From NCBI GenBank assembly GCA_947259165.1, contig CAMYKY010000020.1:1-45002 (forward strand): a stretch of 45,002 nucleotides of DNA, given 5' to 3'. This DNA is from an uncultured Acidobacteriota bacterium (GTDB lineage: Bacteria > Acidobacteriota > Vicinamibacteria > Marinacidobacterales > SMYC01). Under the pieces are notes generated by a model that was given only the letters and a program-made list of their open reading frames with translations, searched no databases and was not told the DNA's origin. This document shows, piece after piece, positions 8,308 through 16,941 of the stretch. The translations under genes were made by a program, and so were the position numbers. Numbering within the stretch: position 1 is the stretch's first letter; each line of letters starts with the position of its first letter.

Positions 8308-9664
8308 TTGTCAAAGAGGCCCGATTCCGTCTCGCCCCCCGATCCCCGTGCGGGACTTCTCCGCCAGCTTCCGAGCGTCGAGCGATTGCTGGCGTCGCGC
8401 GGCATCGACCGTCTCGAACAGGCGTTCGGGAATGGACGAAGCGGGGCTCGAGGGAGCCCTCGAGTCTATCGTCGACGCCGTGCGAGACAACCTCGAGTCA
8501 GAGATCCGCGGGAGTTTGAGCTCCGCGGTCAACGCAACTGGAGTCATCGTTCACACGAACCTCGGCCGGGCGCCCCTATCGTCGCGAGCCACGGATGCAG
8601 TCGCCGAGATCGCTCGCGGCTATAGCAATCTCGAGTTCGACCTCGAGACCGGCAAGCGCGGCAGTCGGCACCGTCACGCGGCGCACCTACTGGAGCGATT
8701 GTTTCCCGGCACAGATGCCGTCGTCGTCAACAACGCCGCCGCCGCCGTGATGTTGAGTCTCAACACGTTTGCCTTGGGCAAAGAAGTCGTCATCTCCCGC
8801 GGAGAGCTCGTCGAGATTGGGGGGTCGTTTCGCGTGCCGGATATTCTCGAGCGTAGCGGAGCACGCCTACGAGAGGTGGGAACAACCAACAAGACGCGCA
8901 TCGAGGACTACGCAAAAGCCGTGGGTCCGGAAACCGGCGCGCTCCTACGAGTGCACCCGTCGAACTTCCGTATCGTCGGTTTCACCGAATCGGCAACGAC
9001 CGAGGAGTTGGTCGCCCTCGGAAAGGAAAAAGATCTCCCCGTCATCGAAGACTTCGGCAGTGGCAACCTCTTGTCGCTCGCGCCGTTCGGCCTGACGCGT
9101 GAGCCCACCGTCGCACAAAGCCTCGCGAGCGGCGTGGCTCTATCGATCTTTTCCGGCGACAAACTTCTCGGCGGGCCTCAGGCGGGTATCCTCGTCGGCC
9201 ACCGGACCGCGATCGATGCCTGTCGCAAGAATCCGCTGGCGCGTGCACTCCGGGTCGACAAGATGGCCTACGCAGCGCTCGAAGCGACACTGCTTTCGTT
9301 CGTCGAGGGCAAGGCGACGACGGAAATCCCCGTGCTACGGATGCTGGCCGCCTCGAACGAGGAGATTAGCGAACGGTCGAACAGACTCATCGCTGGAATC
9401 GACACTTCTGGGACGGTCACGCTTTCGACCGAAAACGCAACGTCACGCGTGGGCGGCGGCGCAGCAGCCGACGCCGAGATCCCGACGACGGTCATCGTCG
9501 TCACCCAAAAAGGGGTGTCGGCCGACGCGTTGGTGACCACCCTGCGAAATCATCGCCCCCCAGTGATCGCGCGCATTTCCGAGGGGCGGGTCCTGCTCGA
9601 TCTCCGTACCGTCGCGCCGGAGCAAGAGCTCCACGTGCTCGCGGCCCTATCCGAGCTCGCCTGA
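8308..9664 (+). CDS. selA: L-seryl-tRNA(Sec) selenium transferase, with an apparent frameshift
   Basis: The body (frame of 8432-9664) is clearly SelA: SSAVNATGVIVHTNLGRAPL, then the PLP-lysine motif FSGDKLLGGPQAGILVG and NPLARALRVDKMAYAALEATL. SelA converts Ser-tRNA(Sec) to Sec-tRNA(Sec) with selenophosphate. The family's N-terminal domain is found only in another frame: from a TTG at 8308 (AAGG eight bases upstream) the reading is RAGLLRQLPSVERLLASRGID then RLEQAFG. The frames join well if one G of the GGGG run at 8443-8446 is skipped, giving GNGRSG-LEGALESIVDAVR. It may be a sequencing or assembly indel, a true mutation, or less likely a programmed shift. Without the join the longest defensible product starts at ATG 8432 and lacks the N-terminal domain. 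No selB, selD or selC is visible nearby. Confidence 0.88.
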
Positions 9665-9741
9665 GCGGACCGACGACTCGCAACGCAGCCAGCGCGCAAA
9701 ATGACCTCGAGCTTTATGCACAGAACTTCTGAGACGAGACA

Positions 9742-10710
9742 CTAGAACAAGGCTGTGGCGGCGCGAGTGGCAGCACCGAACATTGGCCCCGGAAACAATC
9801 CGAACGCGACGCTCATCACGACGGCAGCGACGCTCGCCCAAAGACGCGCCGGCTCCGACGGCTCGCGACGACCCAGAGCGCGGGCGCAGCCCACTCCGAT
9901 CAACAACAGACTCACAAGGGCAAGAGTGAGCGTGACGGGCGAAAAGCTCATCAACAGACCGAGCTTGGTCGTAAACCCCGGCAGCGGTGGAAACGACGCC
10001 AGCGACAAGAGCGTAAGCCACAGGGCGAGCACCGACCCGCCGCTTAGCAACAGCGCGAGCGCTACAGTCGATGCGGCGACATGCATCAAGACGTGCGGGA
10101 GGACCGGCGCTCCTCCCGCAACCGCTGCGATAGCGAGCGCTACGAGCGCGATCGTCAGCCACACCACGAAAGAGCGCGTCGTCGCACTCAGCGCCGCGCC
10201 CCAACCTCCCACGAAGATTCCCGCCATTGCCGCCAACCACGTCATTGGCTCGAGCGCTTCGGCAAGCCCGGGCGACCATGCCGCAATTCGGATGAAAACG
10301 GCGACGATAGCGACCCCGGCTCCCAGGAAAACAAACCGGTCGGTACCGCTCGATTGGAGCCACCTCGAAACGATCCCGCCCACAAACAGGACGAGTCCGA
10401 GCTTCACGGCCGTCGTGGGCTCGACGGCAGCGAGATCCGTCGCTCCCCCCGGAATGACGAGGAGCACCAGGCCGCCAAGCGACGCGATCGTGCCGGCGAT
10501 CGTTCGAGCTCCGAGCCGCAGGGTCGCAACCGACAGCACCTCGAACCCGACGAAGATCCACAGCAAGTCGCGCGTTGAGGCGGCGAGAACCACTCCGGCG
10601 AACGCGGCGAAAAACCGTCCGCGTTCGTACTCGTCACGGGTCGACACAGTCCAGCCGAGCACGGCCACGAGCGCGATCCACACCCAGAGAAAACCCGACA
10701 AGCCGTTCAT
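9742..10710 (-). CDS. NuoN-like membrane protein, divergent and probably not pumping
   Basis: A 322-aa polytopic protein. It resembles complex I subunit NuoN: DLLWIFVGFEVLSVATL matches the NuoN helix with the conserved Glu, and SLASFPPLPGFTTKLGLL matches the family's IPPL.GF..K segment. Compared with my memory of NuoN (about 480 aa) it is short. Lysines expected in the LGFK, GPK and NLKR segments are replaced (FVGGIVSRW, GAGVAIVAVFIR, ATTRSFVVW). ATG at 10710 is chosen because the longer ORF would run deep into the upstream gene; the gap from that gene's stop is 13 bases. It forms a pair with the NuoM-like gene. No other complex I or hydrogenase subunit is present. Confidence 0.72.
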   Translation of the reverse strand: MNGLSGFLWVWIALVAVLGWTVSTRDEYERGRFFAAFAGVVLAASTRDLLWIFVGFEVLSVATLRLGARTIAGTIASLGGLVLLVIPGGATDLAAVEPTTAVKLGLVLFVGGIVSRWLQSSGTDRFVFLGAGVAIVAVFIRIAAWSPGLAEALEPMTWLAAMAGIFVGGWGAALSATTRSFVVWLTIALVALAIAAVAGGAPVLPHVLMHVAASTVALALLLSGGSVLALWLTLLSLASFPPLPGFTTKLGLLMSFSPVTLTLALVSLLLIGVGCARALGRREPSEPARLWASVAAVVMSVAFGLFPGPMFGAATRAATALF

Positions 10711-10723
10711 ACCGTCGGCCCAA

Positions 10724-12007
10724 TCAAGGCAAACGCTCCGATGAAGACTGGCTCGAGAACTCTCGCGCCCACGGCGTGATCCAGGGCTCCCAAGCGCGCC
10801 ATCCGATCCCCATCGAGACAGCCCACAAAACCACCGGTACGGCAAACCAAAGCGCACTGCGACGCTCGGGCGCATCCGGCGGAATCTTCCCAGAAGCAAT
10901 CGCCACCGCAACGATCCGATGAGCCATGATGGCGAACCCAACGGTACCGATCGCAGCGAAAAACGGATCGCCCGCCCACACGGGAACCATGACGAAGGTA
11001 AGAGGTAAACCGATCAAAAAGAACACAAAGAACCATACAACGCTTTTTGTCCTCGTGAGCCCGATCCCAAACGCACCGACGGCAACGGCTATCATCACTA
11101 GAAGACCACCCGCGACTGCCTCCTCCCGAAAAGAGAACAACCCGAAGAGCACGAGCCCCTGGCAACCTGCCGCGAACCAGGCCCATCCTCTCGCGAAAAA
11201 GGTCGAGGCCATCAAGAGCGTCGCGAACACCATCACCGAATTTGCGAAGGCCTCCGCTGCCGGCCCGCTCAGCGGCACGAGGACACGGACCACGAAATAA
11301 CTTCCGAGCGGCACGACACTCGCAGACATCAGGAGCCGGCCTGCGCGAGGCGCCGTGTCCATCGCGATTGCCAGCGCGAGCACGATCGACGCCGCGGCGA
11401 AACACCCCAGGAGGAACAGCGATCGCGCTTCACCCGGGTAAAGGACGAGCGCGTGCCAGCGCGCGAGCTCCGTCGAGACGAAGCCCGTTTGTTCGTACAC
11501 CATTCGATAGAGCCAGGCGAACCAGCCGAAGAGCAGGGTGAACCCAGCGCTCCCGGGGATCAAGACTTTGCGCGGCTCGCTCGACATAAAAGCAGCCGCC
11601 ATCGAGCTACCCCCGAGGCTCGCCACGACGAGGAAAACGTCCTGCGCGAGGAACAACGCAATCACCATGGCTTCGAAGAACAAGACCGGGGCGGCGATAT
11701 GCGAGCCGGGGCGCGTGAGCGCCAACGCGAGGACGCTTGCTAGCGCAACCCACACCGCGAGAAGCAGACTCAGCCCACTGCCGCCAAAGAGGATCGACAC
11801 TCCCAAGACGGGGATCCACGGGTGTGTTTCCGTCGACAAAGTAGCCGAGGCGCCTGCCGCTGCTAGGAGCCAGCCCGCAAGCCCGAGGGTGGCCCCCGCA
11901 AACCCGATCGCAATCACCGAAGCGACGGTATCTCTCGCACGTCCCACCGCTGCGACGGTAAGACTTCCGAGCGCGGGGAGGAGCACGAGTAGGGTGAGCA
12001 AGGGCAA
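10724..12007 (-). CDS. NuoM-like membrane protein lacking the pump residues
   Basis: A 427-aa protein with about twelve membrane segments. The N-terminal region PWIPVLGVSILFGGSGLSLL follows the NuoM pattern (PW.P.LG....G.DGLSLL, Asp lost), and MVIALFLAQDVFLVVASLGG follows the helix that normally ends in FWE (Glu lost). The stretch AMDTAPRAGRLLMSASVVPL aligns without gaps to the family's DAHxEAPT...LLKLG segment, but the key Lys is Pro. A further Lys (DLKR) is also absent. It reads as a NuoM fold with proton-transfer residues removed. The TTG start at 12007 is the only reasonable in-frame start; a sigma-70-like promoter lies about 45 bases upstream. Possible roles are a structural or sensory membrane unit; function unknown. 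Confidence 0.72.
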   Translation of the reverse strand: MPLLTLLVLLPALGSLTVAAVGRARDTVASVIAIGFAGATLGLAGWLLAAAGASATLSTETHPWIPVLGVSILFGGSGLSLLLAVWVALASVLALALTRPGSHIAAPVLFFEAMVIALFLAQDVFLVVASLGGSSMAAAFMSSEPRKVLIPGSAGFTLLFGWFAWLYRMVYEQTGFVSTELARWHALVLYPGEARSLFLLGCFAAASIVLALAIAMDTAPRAGRLLMSASVVPLGSYFVVRVLVPLSGPAAEAFANSVMVFATLLMASTFFARGWAWFAAGCQGLVLFGLFSFREEAVAGGLLVMIAVAVGAFGIGLTRTKSVVWFFVFFLIGLPLTFVMVPVWAGDPFFAAIGTVGFAIMAHRIVAVAIASGKIPPDAPERRSALWFAVPVVLWAVSMGIGWRAWEPWITPWAREFSSQSSSERLP

Positions 12008-12051
12008 GCGCCGCGGCCCGGGCCATGCAAAAGTACCTGGGCGAACCGGCT

Positions 12052-12096
12052 ACTATATGAACGTCTTCGAAAGCGTGTCAAGTCAACGACTTGACA
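12052..12096. promoter_or_regulatory. Back-to-back promoters sharing a palindrome
   Basis: A perfect inverted repeat, TGTCAAGTC (12076-12084), AAC, GACTTGACA (12088-12096), places a TTGACA hexamer on each strand. On the minus strand TTGACA is followed after 18 bases by TATAGT (12057-12052), a strong sigma-70-like promoter for the NuoM/NuoN-like pair. On the plus strand TTGACA (12091-12096) is followed after 18 bases by CAAAAT (12115-12120), weaker, towards the 117-aa gene. A protein bound to the palindrome could control both directions. Confidence 0.6.
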
Positions 12097-12225
12097 TCGT
12101 GGCGCCTGCGGGGCCAAAATGTTCCTTGGGCGCTTAAGTCCAATGCTGACCGATCCATACGCCCTCGAGCCGATCCTGAAGAGAGCGAGCTCAGGGCGCC
12201 GACTCTCGACCATTAGCGTGGCTCC

Positions 12226-12579
12226 ATGATCACAGGTTTCAATACAGACGTTCCCTACAAGGGCGAGATCTTCCATGTGCAGACGGAGGACAAGGGGAAA
12301 GACAACCCCATGGTCGAGTCGTTGATTTACAAAGGCGGCGAGATTCTCGGAGCGCGACGTACCGCCTATTCGAAGTTTCTCAAGAACGGTTACGACGAAA
12401 AGACTGTGATCAAGTTCATGGAGGACCAGCACCGGCGTACGATCGAGGAGATCAAACGCGGGCAGTTCGACAAGTCGGGTGGCAACCTCCTCGGCGATGA
12501 CACCGACGTCGGCGATCAGAGTCTCGACCAGGTGATCCTCAACTACCTCGCAGCGACCAAGAAAGACGAGAAGAAGTAA
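12226..12579 (+). CDS. Small conserved protein of the GFNTDV type, function unknown
   Basis: A 117-aa soluble protein. Its N-terminal half carries the pattern GFNTDVPYKGEIFHVQTEDK, then NPMVESLIYKGGEILGARRT and a helix with KFMEDQHRRTIEEIKRG. Proteins with this beginning (GFNTDV.Y.G...HVQTED.G) are widespread in Acidobacteria and Deltaproteobacteria-like genomes, with no established function that I know. The C-terminal 35 residues are acidic, then lysine-rich (KKDEKK). ATG at 12226 with no strong Shine-Dalgarno. It lies about 130 bases downstream of the palindromic promoter and 41 bases before a TTG-started methyltransferase gene. Confidence 0.78.
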   Translation: MITGFNTDVPYKGEIFHVQTEDKGKDNPMVESLIYKGGEILGARRTAYSKFLKNGYDEKTVIKFMEDQHRRTIEEIKRGQFDKSGGNLLGDDTDVGDQSLDQVILNYLAATKKDEKK

Positions 12580-12620
12580 CTCCCTCGTTAGTGGCGGCTA
12601 GCGCCGAATCGCAGTAAGCT

Positions 12621-13946
12621 TTGCGCGCTTTGTCCTCCGAGCCCACCCTTACCGAGCTGCAAGCCAAACTCGCCGAAGAAGAAGAGCTCTATGCGGAGCT
12701 CCTGGAGAAACTGGACGGGCTCGGGAGAATCCGTGCTCCTTATGACGACGACGAGAGCCTTGCGCCCCGACTCCAAAGCCTCAATCAATCACCGGCGCTC
12801 GTCGAGCCCGAGGCCTCGTCGGTGCGACACCCGGGCGGACTAAAGGGCCTTGTGCGTCGCTTCGTGCGGCGTCTCGTTGAGCCGGAGATCGGCGTACTCA
12901 CTAACGCGCTCGACCAGCAGCGAGCGTTTAACTCGAGCCTGGTCCAGTTCCTGAATAGCTTCGCGGAGTCCGTCAACCGCGCTGCCGCATCCCACGCCGC
13001 GTTCACCTCGACGCTCATCGGGTTCGCGCAGCGCATCGACCGCCTCGCGGACTCCAAGGATCGACTCTACGCGTCGCTTGGCAATACCCGGGCGGATCTG
13101 CTGCTCGAAGCGATGGACAAGCGGCTGGAAACGGTGCGGCTTGGACTGAGACAGATGCACCAAAAGGTCGAAGGCATGGACACGTCCTTGACCCTCGCGC
13201 GCGCCGAGCTGCGCGGCGTCGCAGCGCGCACGGACAGTGGCGGCGAAGCGGCCGTGAGCCCGCCATCAGCGGCCAGCTTCGAGGCCGAGCACTATCTCGC
13301 CTTCGAAGAAAGATTTCGTGGTAGCTCCGAAGAGCTCCGGAATCGGCTTCGCGACTACCTCCCATACTTCGAGAGCTGCGCCCCCGTCTTGGATCTCGGC
13401 TGCGGCCGCGGTGAGTTTCTCGAGCTCTTGAGCGAGGCAGGGGTCGAAGCCAAAGGCATCGACGGCAATCGCGAGATGGTTCATACCTGTCGCGAGAAAG
13501 GACTCAGCGCGGAAGTCGCTGATATCGTGTCCTACGTCGCCGACGCTGGTTCCGGTTCGGCCGGCGGTATCTTTGCCGCGCAGGTCATCGAGCACCTTCC
13601 GCCATCGATCCTCCGCAAGTTCGTGGGCGATTGTTTCAGAGCTCTGCGCGAGGAAGGGCGGGTCGTTTTGGAAACGGTCAATCCCGAAAGCGTCGTCGCG
13701 CTCATGGGGTTCTACCGCGACCTCACCCATCAAAAACCCCTTCATCCCGAGACCCTCGAGTTCATGCTACGCGCGGTTGGGTTTCGCGAAGTGACGCTAC
13801 GTTACTCGAGCCCAGTGAGTGAGCGCGCACGTCTACTCGAGCTGACCGAAGCGGGGACATCGAGCGAGACGCTAAACCAGAACTTCGCCAAGCTCAACGC
13901 ATTACTATACGGCGACCTCGACTACGCCGTGATCGCAACCAAGTAG
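12621..13946 (+). CDS. Coiled-coil N-terminus plus class I methyltransferase
   Basis: A 441-aa protein. Residues 10-35 (TELQAKLAEEEELYAELLEK) and about 95-200 are predicted helical/coiled coil. A class I SAM-dependent methyltransferase domain follows from about residue 225: motif I VLDLGCGRGEFLEL (256-269), GIDGNREMV (acidic end of strand 2), QVIEHLPPSILRKFVGDCF, and a C-terminal substrate region with NPESVVALMGFYRDLTHQKP. This architecture is common in O-antigen and exopolysaccharide loci, where it methylates or caps sugars, but no other glycan gene is adjacent here. The start is a TTG; no clear ribosome site was seen. Confidence 0.85.
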   Translation: MRALSSEPTLTELQAKLAEEEELYAELLEKLDGLGRIRAPYDDDESLAPRLQSLNQSPALVEPEASSVRHPGGLKGLVRRFVRRLVEPEIGVLTNALDQQRAFNSSLVQFLNSFAESVNRAAASHAAFTSTLIGFAQRIDRLADSKDRLYASLGNTRADLLLEAMDKRLETVRLGLRQMHQKVEGMDTSLTLARAELRGVAARTDSGGEAAVSPPSAASFEAEHYLAFEERFRGSSEELRNRLRDYLPYFESCAPVLDLGCGRGEFLELLSEAGVEAKGIDGNREMVHTCREKGLSAEVADIVSYVADAGSGSAGGIFAAQVIEHLPPSILRKFVGDCFRALREEGRVVLETVNPESVVALMGFYRDLTHQKPLHPETLEFMLRAVGFREVTLRYSSPVSERARLLELTEAGTSSETLNQNFAKLNALLYGDLDYAVIATK

Positions 13947-13980
13947 CATTCGGCATTCGGCATTCGGCATTCGGCATTCG
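13946..13980. repeat. Five tandem GCATTCG heptamers
   Basis: Five perfect head-to-tail copies of GCATTCG begin on the last base of the upstream TAG stop and end 20 bases before the Rieske gene start. The same heptamer, in either orientation, recurs at 39213-39220 and at 39403-39429, so this is a dispersed repeat. It could affect the start of the downstream transcript. Confidence 0.85.
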
Positions 13981-14000
13981 GTCGCTGTATCATCCATCCT

Positions 14001-14306
14001 ATGACCCGACGAGCGAAAATAGCCACGGTCAGTAACGTCGTGCCGGGAACCTGCAAGACGGTCGAAGTCGATGACAAGAAGATTGTGATTTACAACGTCG
14101 ACGGCAAGTTTTATGCGACGACCAATACGTGTGTGCATCAAGGCGGTCCTCTCGGGGACGGGTTGTTCGACGGCGCCACGGTGACGTGTCCCTGGCACGC
14201 TTGGCAGTTCGATGTCTGCACGGGCGAGGCTCTGTTCGATCCTGGCCAGAAGATCGATTGTTTCCCGGTCCGCGTGGACGGTGATGACATCTCGGTCGAG
14301 CTCTAG
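14001..14306 (+). CDS. Rieske-type [2Fe-2S] ferredoxin
   Basis: A 101-aa stand-alone Rieske domain. It has the two cluster motifs C-x-H (CVHQGG, about residues 44-46) and C-x-x-H (CPWHAWQFD, about residues 64-67), with the spacing of NirD-like and dioxygenase ferredoxin components. The cluster would have two Cys and two His ligands. It is a small cytosolic electron carrier; the redox partner is unknown. ATG at 14001. Endonuclease III starts 4 bases after its stop, so the two may be cotranscribed. It might hand electrons to the oxidoreductase two genes down, but nothing shows that. Confidence 0.92.
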   Translation: MTRRAKIATVSNVVPGTCKTVEVDDKKIVIYNVDGKFYATTNTCVHQGGPLGDGLFDGATVTCPWHAWQFDVCTGEALFDPGQKIDCFPVRVDGDDISVEL

Positions 14307-14310
14307 CAGG

Positions 14311-15063
14311 GTGCCCAATAATACGGTGCTCGAAACCCCAGCGCAGCTCCGAAAGAGGAGTCTCATCCTCGTCAGGGAGCTCCGGAAAGCCTACCCCGGC
14401 GCCACGTGCGCGTTGACCCACGCCAACCCTCTACAGCTTCTCGTCGCCACGATTCTCTCGGCGCAGTGTACCGACGCACGGGTGAACAAAGTGACTCCGG
14501 CACTGTTTGCCCGCTATCCGACGGCGGCCGACTTCGCAGCATCAGAGCGGGCCGAGCTCGAGGAGCTGGTAAGAACGACGGGCTTCTATCGCAACAAAGC
14601 CAAGTCGATCCACGGCGCCACCTCGAAGATCGTCTCTGACTTCGAAGGCGAGGTTCCGCGAACGATGGAAGAGATTCTGACACTTCCCGGCGTCGCTCGA
14701 AAGACCGCAAACGTCGTGCTCGGTACCGCATTTGGGATCGCGTCCGGATTCGTGGTCGATACCCACGTTTTTCGACTTTCCCATCGACTGGGCTTGGTGG
14801 AGGCCAAGACACCGGTGCAAGTGGAAAGCCAGCTCGTGGAGATCATTCCCGAAAAAGACTGGATCGATTTCGGGCACATCCTGATCCACCACGGCCGGGC
14901 GGTTTGCACGGCCCGCGTACCGCGCTGTGAGGAGTGCGTCGTCGCCGCGTCGTGCCCAAAGATTGGCGTCGAGGCCAAACCCAAACCGGTGCCGACACCG
15001 CGCCGAAGGTCGCTGGCGGAGCGGATCGCCGCCGGCAAGACGAAAAAGTCGAAAGCCAAATGA
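14311..15063 (+). CDS. nth: Endonuclease III (DNA glycosylase/AP lyase)
   Basis: About 250 aa. The helix-hairpin-helix and catalytic Lys lie in [20 protein letters not shown], and the catalytic Asp in [17 protein letters not shown]. The C-terminal [4Fe-4S] loop is C-x6-C-x2-C-x5-C ([17 protein letters not shown]). It removes oxidised pyrimidines in base excision repair. The GTG at 14311 is chosen because upstream in-frame starts lie inside the Rieske gene; a GTG at 14326 is an alternative. A basic tail of about 35 residues ([20 protein letters not shown]) follows the iron-sulfur loop. Its stop overlaps the next start (ATGA at 15060-15063). Confidence 0.95.
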   Translation: MPNNTVLETPAQLRKRSLILVRELRKAYPGATCALTHANPLQLLVATILSAQCTDARVNKVTPALFARYPTAADFAASERAELEELVRTTGFYRNKAKSIHGATSKIVSDFEGEVPRTMEEILTLPGVARKTANVVLGTAFGIASGFVVDTHVFRLSHRLGLVEAKTPVQVESQLVEIIPEKDWIDFGHILIHHGRAVCTARVPRCEECVVAASCPKIGVEAKPKPVPTPRRRSLAERIAAGKTKKSKAK

Positions 15064-16067
15064 AGCTCGCTCTCAACGTCGGCTTTCTCACTTCGGCGAA
15101 TCCCGATCCGGTACCGATGGCGGTAGAGGCCGAACGGCTGGGCTATGACTCGGTTTGGACCGCCGAAGCTTGGGGCTCGGATGCAGTCAGCGTCCTCGCA
15201 TGGATCGGCGCAAAAACCGAGAGGATAGGACTGGGTACCGCGATCCTGCAAATTCCGTCACGCACGCCCGCATTGACGGCGATGACGGCCGCAACCCTCG
15301 ACCGGCTGAGCGGGGGCCGGCTTTTGCTCGGGCTCGGTGTCTCCGGTCCACAGGTCGTCGAAGGGTGGCACGGTGTTGCTTACGGCAAGCCATTGACGCG
15401 GACGCGAGAGGCCGTCGCCATCATCCGTAAGGTGCTAGCGCGCCGGCAACCCCTGACCCATACGGGCGAAACGTACCGCATTCCGTATGACGGCGGAACC
15501 GGTCTCGGCAAGCCGTTGAAGCTCATGATGGCGCCGGCGCGCACAGACGTACCGATCTATCTCGCCGCCATCGGTCCGAAGAACGTCGCCCTTGCCGCGG
15601 AAATCGCCGATGGGTGGCTCCCGATCTTCTATGCACCTACCCATAGCGAGATATTCGCCGACGCGCTCTCGGGCGCTACGAACAAGCGCTTCGACATCGC
15701 GGCGAACGTCCAAGTCGTTGTCGGCGATGATCTCGAACAATGTCGGAGCGCAGTCAAACCGAACCTCGCTCTGTACATCGGCGGGATGGGTGCTAGGGGG
15801 AAAAACTTCTACAACGACCTTGCGTGCCGCTACGGCTACGAGAAACAAGCCAGGACGATTCAAGATCTTTACCTCGACGGACACAAGAAGGAAGCGATCG
15901 CTGCCGTTCCCGATGCGCTCGTGGACGATGTGGCGCTGTGCGGAAGTCCCGACCGGATCGCCGACAAACTGCAGTCGTGGCGGGACGCCGGCGTGAACAC
16001 GCTCATCTGCATGGTCCAAGACCATGCCTCCCTCAAGACGATGGCCGAGATCAGGGAGCGGTGGTAA
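15060..16067 (+). CDS. LLM-class (luciferase-like) flavin/F420-dependent oxidoreductase
   Basis: A 335-aa TIM-barrel oxidoreductase of the bacterial luciferase family. It starts [18 protein letters not shown], then [39 protein letters not shown] and [20 protein letters not shown]. The C-terminal part has [20 protein letters not shown], as in F420-dependent reductases. Members use reduced F420 or FMN; which is used here cannot be read from the sequence, and no F420 biosynthesis gene is in the window. ATG at 15060 overlaps the nth stop and is preferred over the in-frame ATG at 14934, which would lie inside nth. Confidence 0.9.
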   Translation: MKLALNVGFLTSANPDPVPMAVEAERLGYDSVWTAEAWGSDAVSVLAWIGAKTERIGLGTAILQIPSRTPALTAMTAATLDRLSGGRLLLGLGVSGPQVVEGWHGVAYGKPLTRTREAVAIIRKVLARRQPLTHTGETYRIPYDGGTGLGKPLKLMMAPARTDVPIYLAAIGPKNVALAAEIADGWLPIFYAPTHSEIFADALSGATNKRFDIAANVQVVVGDDLEQCRSAVKPNLALYIGGMGARGKNFYNDLACRYGYEKQARTIQDLYLDGHKKEAIAAVPDALVDDVALCGSPDRIADKLQSWRDAGVNTLICMVQDHASLKTMAEIRERW

Positions 16068-16138
16068 CCCGATATAGCTTGATCTGAGTCCGTTGGTCAG
16101 TCTTCCTGAAATCCAACATGTATTCGCTTCGAAAGAGA

Positions 16139-16918
16139 CTAGTGGATGATGCCGGGGCCAGGACCGTCGTCGCCGGAGCGTTTTTCGTAGTAGGACTCGA
16201 ACTTCTTGCGCAGACGTTTCATACGCCAGCGGCGATAGGCGTTTTTCACAGAGCCCATGAACTCTTGCTGCCCAACCGCAGCGCGGCGCGGTCGGGCAAC
16301 GCCGACCCAGCGCAGCAGTACGAACCCGGTGATGAGGCCACCCAGATGCACGACGTGAGCGACGCCTTGAGCGCCAGAGAGCGCGCTCACGAACGAGATG
16401 AGCCCGAAGATGAGCACGAGGTAGCGCGCCTGGACGGGGAGAACGAAGTAGACGAGGATCTGTTGGCGTGGGAACATCACCGCAAACGCGAGGAGCACAC
16501 CATAGATGGCGCCGGAAGCGCCGATGATGCTGGCTCCGTAGATCGGTCCGTAAGGGATGAGCGCGAACAGCGCACTCCCAAGCCCGCACAAGAAGTAGTA
16601 CCGGTAAAAGGAGCGAGCTCCCCATTGCTGTTCGATCGCACAGCCAAACATGAACAAGCCGAACATGTTCCAGAACAAATGCCAGAAGTCGGCGTGAAGG
16701 AACATGTAGGTCCCGAGACGCCATACCTGGAAGTTCCAAGGAAGCACGAGCGGGGCGGAAAGCGAAAACAGGCCGGGCCCATTGATTGAAGGACCGATGT
16801 AGGGATCGAACAGCTTCTGAAGAACAAAGGCAACAGCGTTTGCGATCAGCAACGTCTTGACGGCCGGTGTGAGCCGGTCAGCGAAGCCGAAGCGAATCTC
16901 GCGACGATAGTTGGACAC
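16139..16918 (-). CDS. Rhomboid-family intramembrane serine protease
   Basis: A 259-aa protein with six to seven membrane segments. The catalytic Ser is in GASGAIYGVLLAF, the catalytic His in VAHVVHLGGLITGFVLLRW, and the conserved loop region is FLHADFWHLFWNMFGLFMFG (the family's HxxxN pattern). It would cleave membrane proteins within the bilayer; the substrate is unknown. The last 50 residues are a basic cytosolic tail (RRWRMKRLRKKFESYYEKR). GTG start at 16918, 23 bases after the HEAT-like gene, so it is probably third in the uvrA operon. It converges on the LLM-type gene with a 71-base gap and no clear terminator. Confidence 0.92.
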   Translation of the reverse strand: MSNYRREIRFGFADRLTPAVKTLLIANAVAFVLQKLFDPYIGPSINGPGLFSLSAPLVLPWNFQVWRLGTYMFLHADFWHLFWNMFGLFMFGCAIEQQWGARSFYRYYFLCGLGSALFALIPYGPIYGASIIGASGAIYGVLLAFAVMFPRQQILVYFVLPVQARYLVLIFGLISFVSALSGAQGVAHVVHLGGLITGFVLLRWVGVARPRRAAVGQQEFMGSVKNAYRRWRMKRLRKKFESYYEKRSGDDGPGPGIIH

Positions 16919-16941
16919 TCGACTAAGAGCTTAGCACAGCG

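Noticed and set aside
9665-9741. selC or another tRNA beside selA
   Set aside because: No cloverleaf-like pairing or GTTCxA loop can be found.
9647-10561. Long minus-strand ORF overlapping the NuoN-like gene in another frame
   Set aside because: Arg/Gly-rich composition without hydrophobic segments; the overlapping frame gives a coherent membrane protein.
13946-13980. Possible CRISPR array
   Set aside because: Heptamers are contiguous without spacers, so it is a simple tandem repeat.
15435-16739. 434-codon minus-strand ORF across the LLM and rhomboid genes
   Set aside because: It is antisense to one well-supported gene and out of frame with another; composition is Arg/His/Pro-rich.
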